Source of the DNA: a virus
Direction: 5' to 3' (one strand)
DNA: 23,381 nucleotides
IMG/VR virus record: IMGVR_UViG_3300037189_003484
Location: 1 to 23,381 of that record
Position 1 is the stretch's first letter; each line of letters opens with the position of its first letter. The notes beneath the pieces were generated by a model, which saw nothing but the letters and a program-made list of their open reading frames with translations, did not search any database and was not told the DNA's origin. The position numbers and the translations under genes are program-made. Shown one piece after another: positions 22,961 through 23,381 of the stretch.

Positions 22961-23188
22961 TTATCCAAATATTTTATGTGCATATTGAGTGACTACTGCG
23001 CCTAGTGCACCGCCAGCGCCACCTACCATCATTAAAACTCTCCAGCCGCCACGAGCTTCAGAAAGTGTTGAGTTAATTGAGTTTAGTGTTGATTTTATAG
23101 ATTCCATCTCAGTGATAAGTCTATCCATATCAGCTTGTAGATGTTTAATCTCGGTCTCATGCACCGCTAGTTCTCTTTCTACGCTCAT
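22961..23188 (-). CDS. Coiled-coil protein with C-terminal membrane segment (75 aa), XhlA-like layout
   Basis: Residues 5-46 form a strong heptad coiled coil (ELAVHETEIKHLQADMDRLI, then MESIKSTLNSINSTLSEA). A single hydrophobic segment follows at about 50-70 (VLMMVGGAGGALGAVVTQ), with a short basic end. This matches the layout of haemolysin XhlA-type lysis accessory proteins, and similar short proteins are common in phages. The gene lies far from the endolysin and holin, so a structural or membrane-anchoring role is equally possible. The ATG at 23188 directly follows the stop of the upstream gene. Confidence 0.75.
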   Translation of the reverse strand: MSVERELAVHETEIKHLQADMDRLITEMESIKSTLNSINSTLSEARGGWRVLMMVGGAGGALGAVVTQYAHKIFG

Positions 23189-23381
23189 TTAGCACTTCCA
23201 TCTTTTAAGTGAGGCTGCCTTCCTAGTAGGCTTACCATTTTCATCCTTCATTGGGCCTGGCATACCTGACATACGAGCGCAGAACGACTTCTTCCGTGGT
23301 CCGCCTTCTGGTTGTGGGGCCTTTAAATTAGAGCCTGTTGCTGCATTGTATTTTGCCCTACCTTTGGCTGTAAGTCCAGCA
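23189..23381 (-). CDS. DUF6321-like small phage protein, 5' end outside window
   Basis: Sixty-four codons of an open frame enter from the window edge and end with TAA at 23189. They begin AGLTAKGRAKYNAATGSNLK and include PRKKSFCARMSGMPGPMKDE and RKAASLKRWKC. This is the pattern of the DUF6321 family, short Arg/Lys-rich phage proteins with a conserved SFCARMSG core and a C-terminal Trp-x-Cys. The start is not visible. Its stop is followed at once by the ATG of the coiled-coil gene. The biochemical function of the family is not known to me. Confidence 0.75.
   Translation of the reverse strand, partial: AGLTAKGRAKYNAATGSNLKAPQPEGGPRKKSFCARMSGMPGPMKDENGKPTRKAASLKRWKC

Overview
The window is a tightly packed block of late (virion and lysis) genes from a tailed phage, class Caudoviricetes. 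It looks podovirus-like: there are two head-to-tail adaptor proteins and a nozzle/stabilisation protein followed directly by large ejection-type proteins, and no tape measure, tail tube or sheath gene. All genes lie on the minus strand, with gaps of 0-40 bases or short overlaps, so transcription runs from 23381 towards 1 and probably as one long operon. No integrase, tRNA, transposon, CRISPR array or replication gene is visible. Terminase, portal and capsid genes are not here and are expected upstream, beyond 23381. Many of the families resemble those I know from uncultured aquatic phages. The host cannot be named from this sequence; the M15 endolysin, GTA-type holin and podoviral tail fit a Gram-negative bacterium.

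Reading in transcription order: (1) 23381-21037 holds small, mostly Lys/Gly-rich proteins: a DUF6321-like partial gene, a coiled-coil/membrane protein, two proteins sharing a C-terminal motif, a Gln/Asn/Gly-rich low-complexity protein, an 88-residue basic protein and a 41-residue gene. (2) 21033-17779 holds connector and neck genes: a 242-residue adaptor, a zinc-ribbon protein, two small basic proteins, a SU10-type adaptor (209 residues) and two conserved virion proteins of unknown role. (3) 17768-11416 is a seven-gene receptor-binding cassette: an anchored fibre (540), a 182-residue fibre segment, a glycine-rich tip (214), a tail-collar protein (159), a fibre chaperone-like protein (147), a two-tier repeat protein (322) and a second fibre (527) with a gp10-like C-terminus. 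(4) 11416-10629 is the lysis cassette, an M15 endolysin and a three-helix holin. (5) 10619-1 holds the nozzle protein, a 225-residue virion protein, and a presumed ejection set: 552 residues, a GNAT-like 139, 484, 471, and a protein of more than 996 residues that carries an HExxH metallopeptidase motif and runs off the window.

The order nozzle, GNAT-like protein, then increasingly large ejection proteins echoes T7 genes 12-16, with a zincin-type domain in place of the transglycosylase of T7 gp16. The most unusual items are the 322-residue protein, built of exact 20-residue and then 11-residue repeats, and the large, probably injected protein with a zincin-like motif. Function calls come from recognised motifs and gene order; no database search was run.
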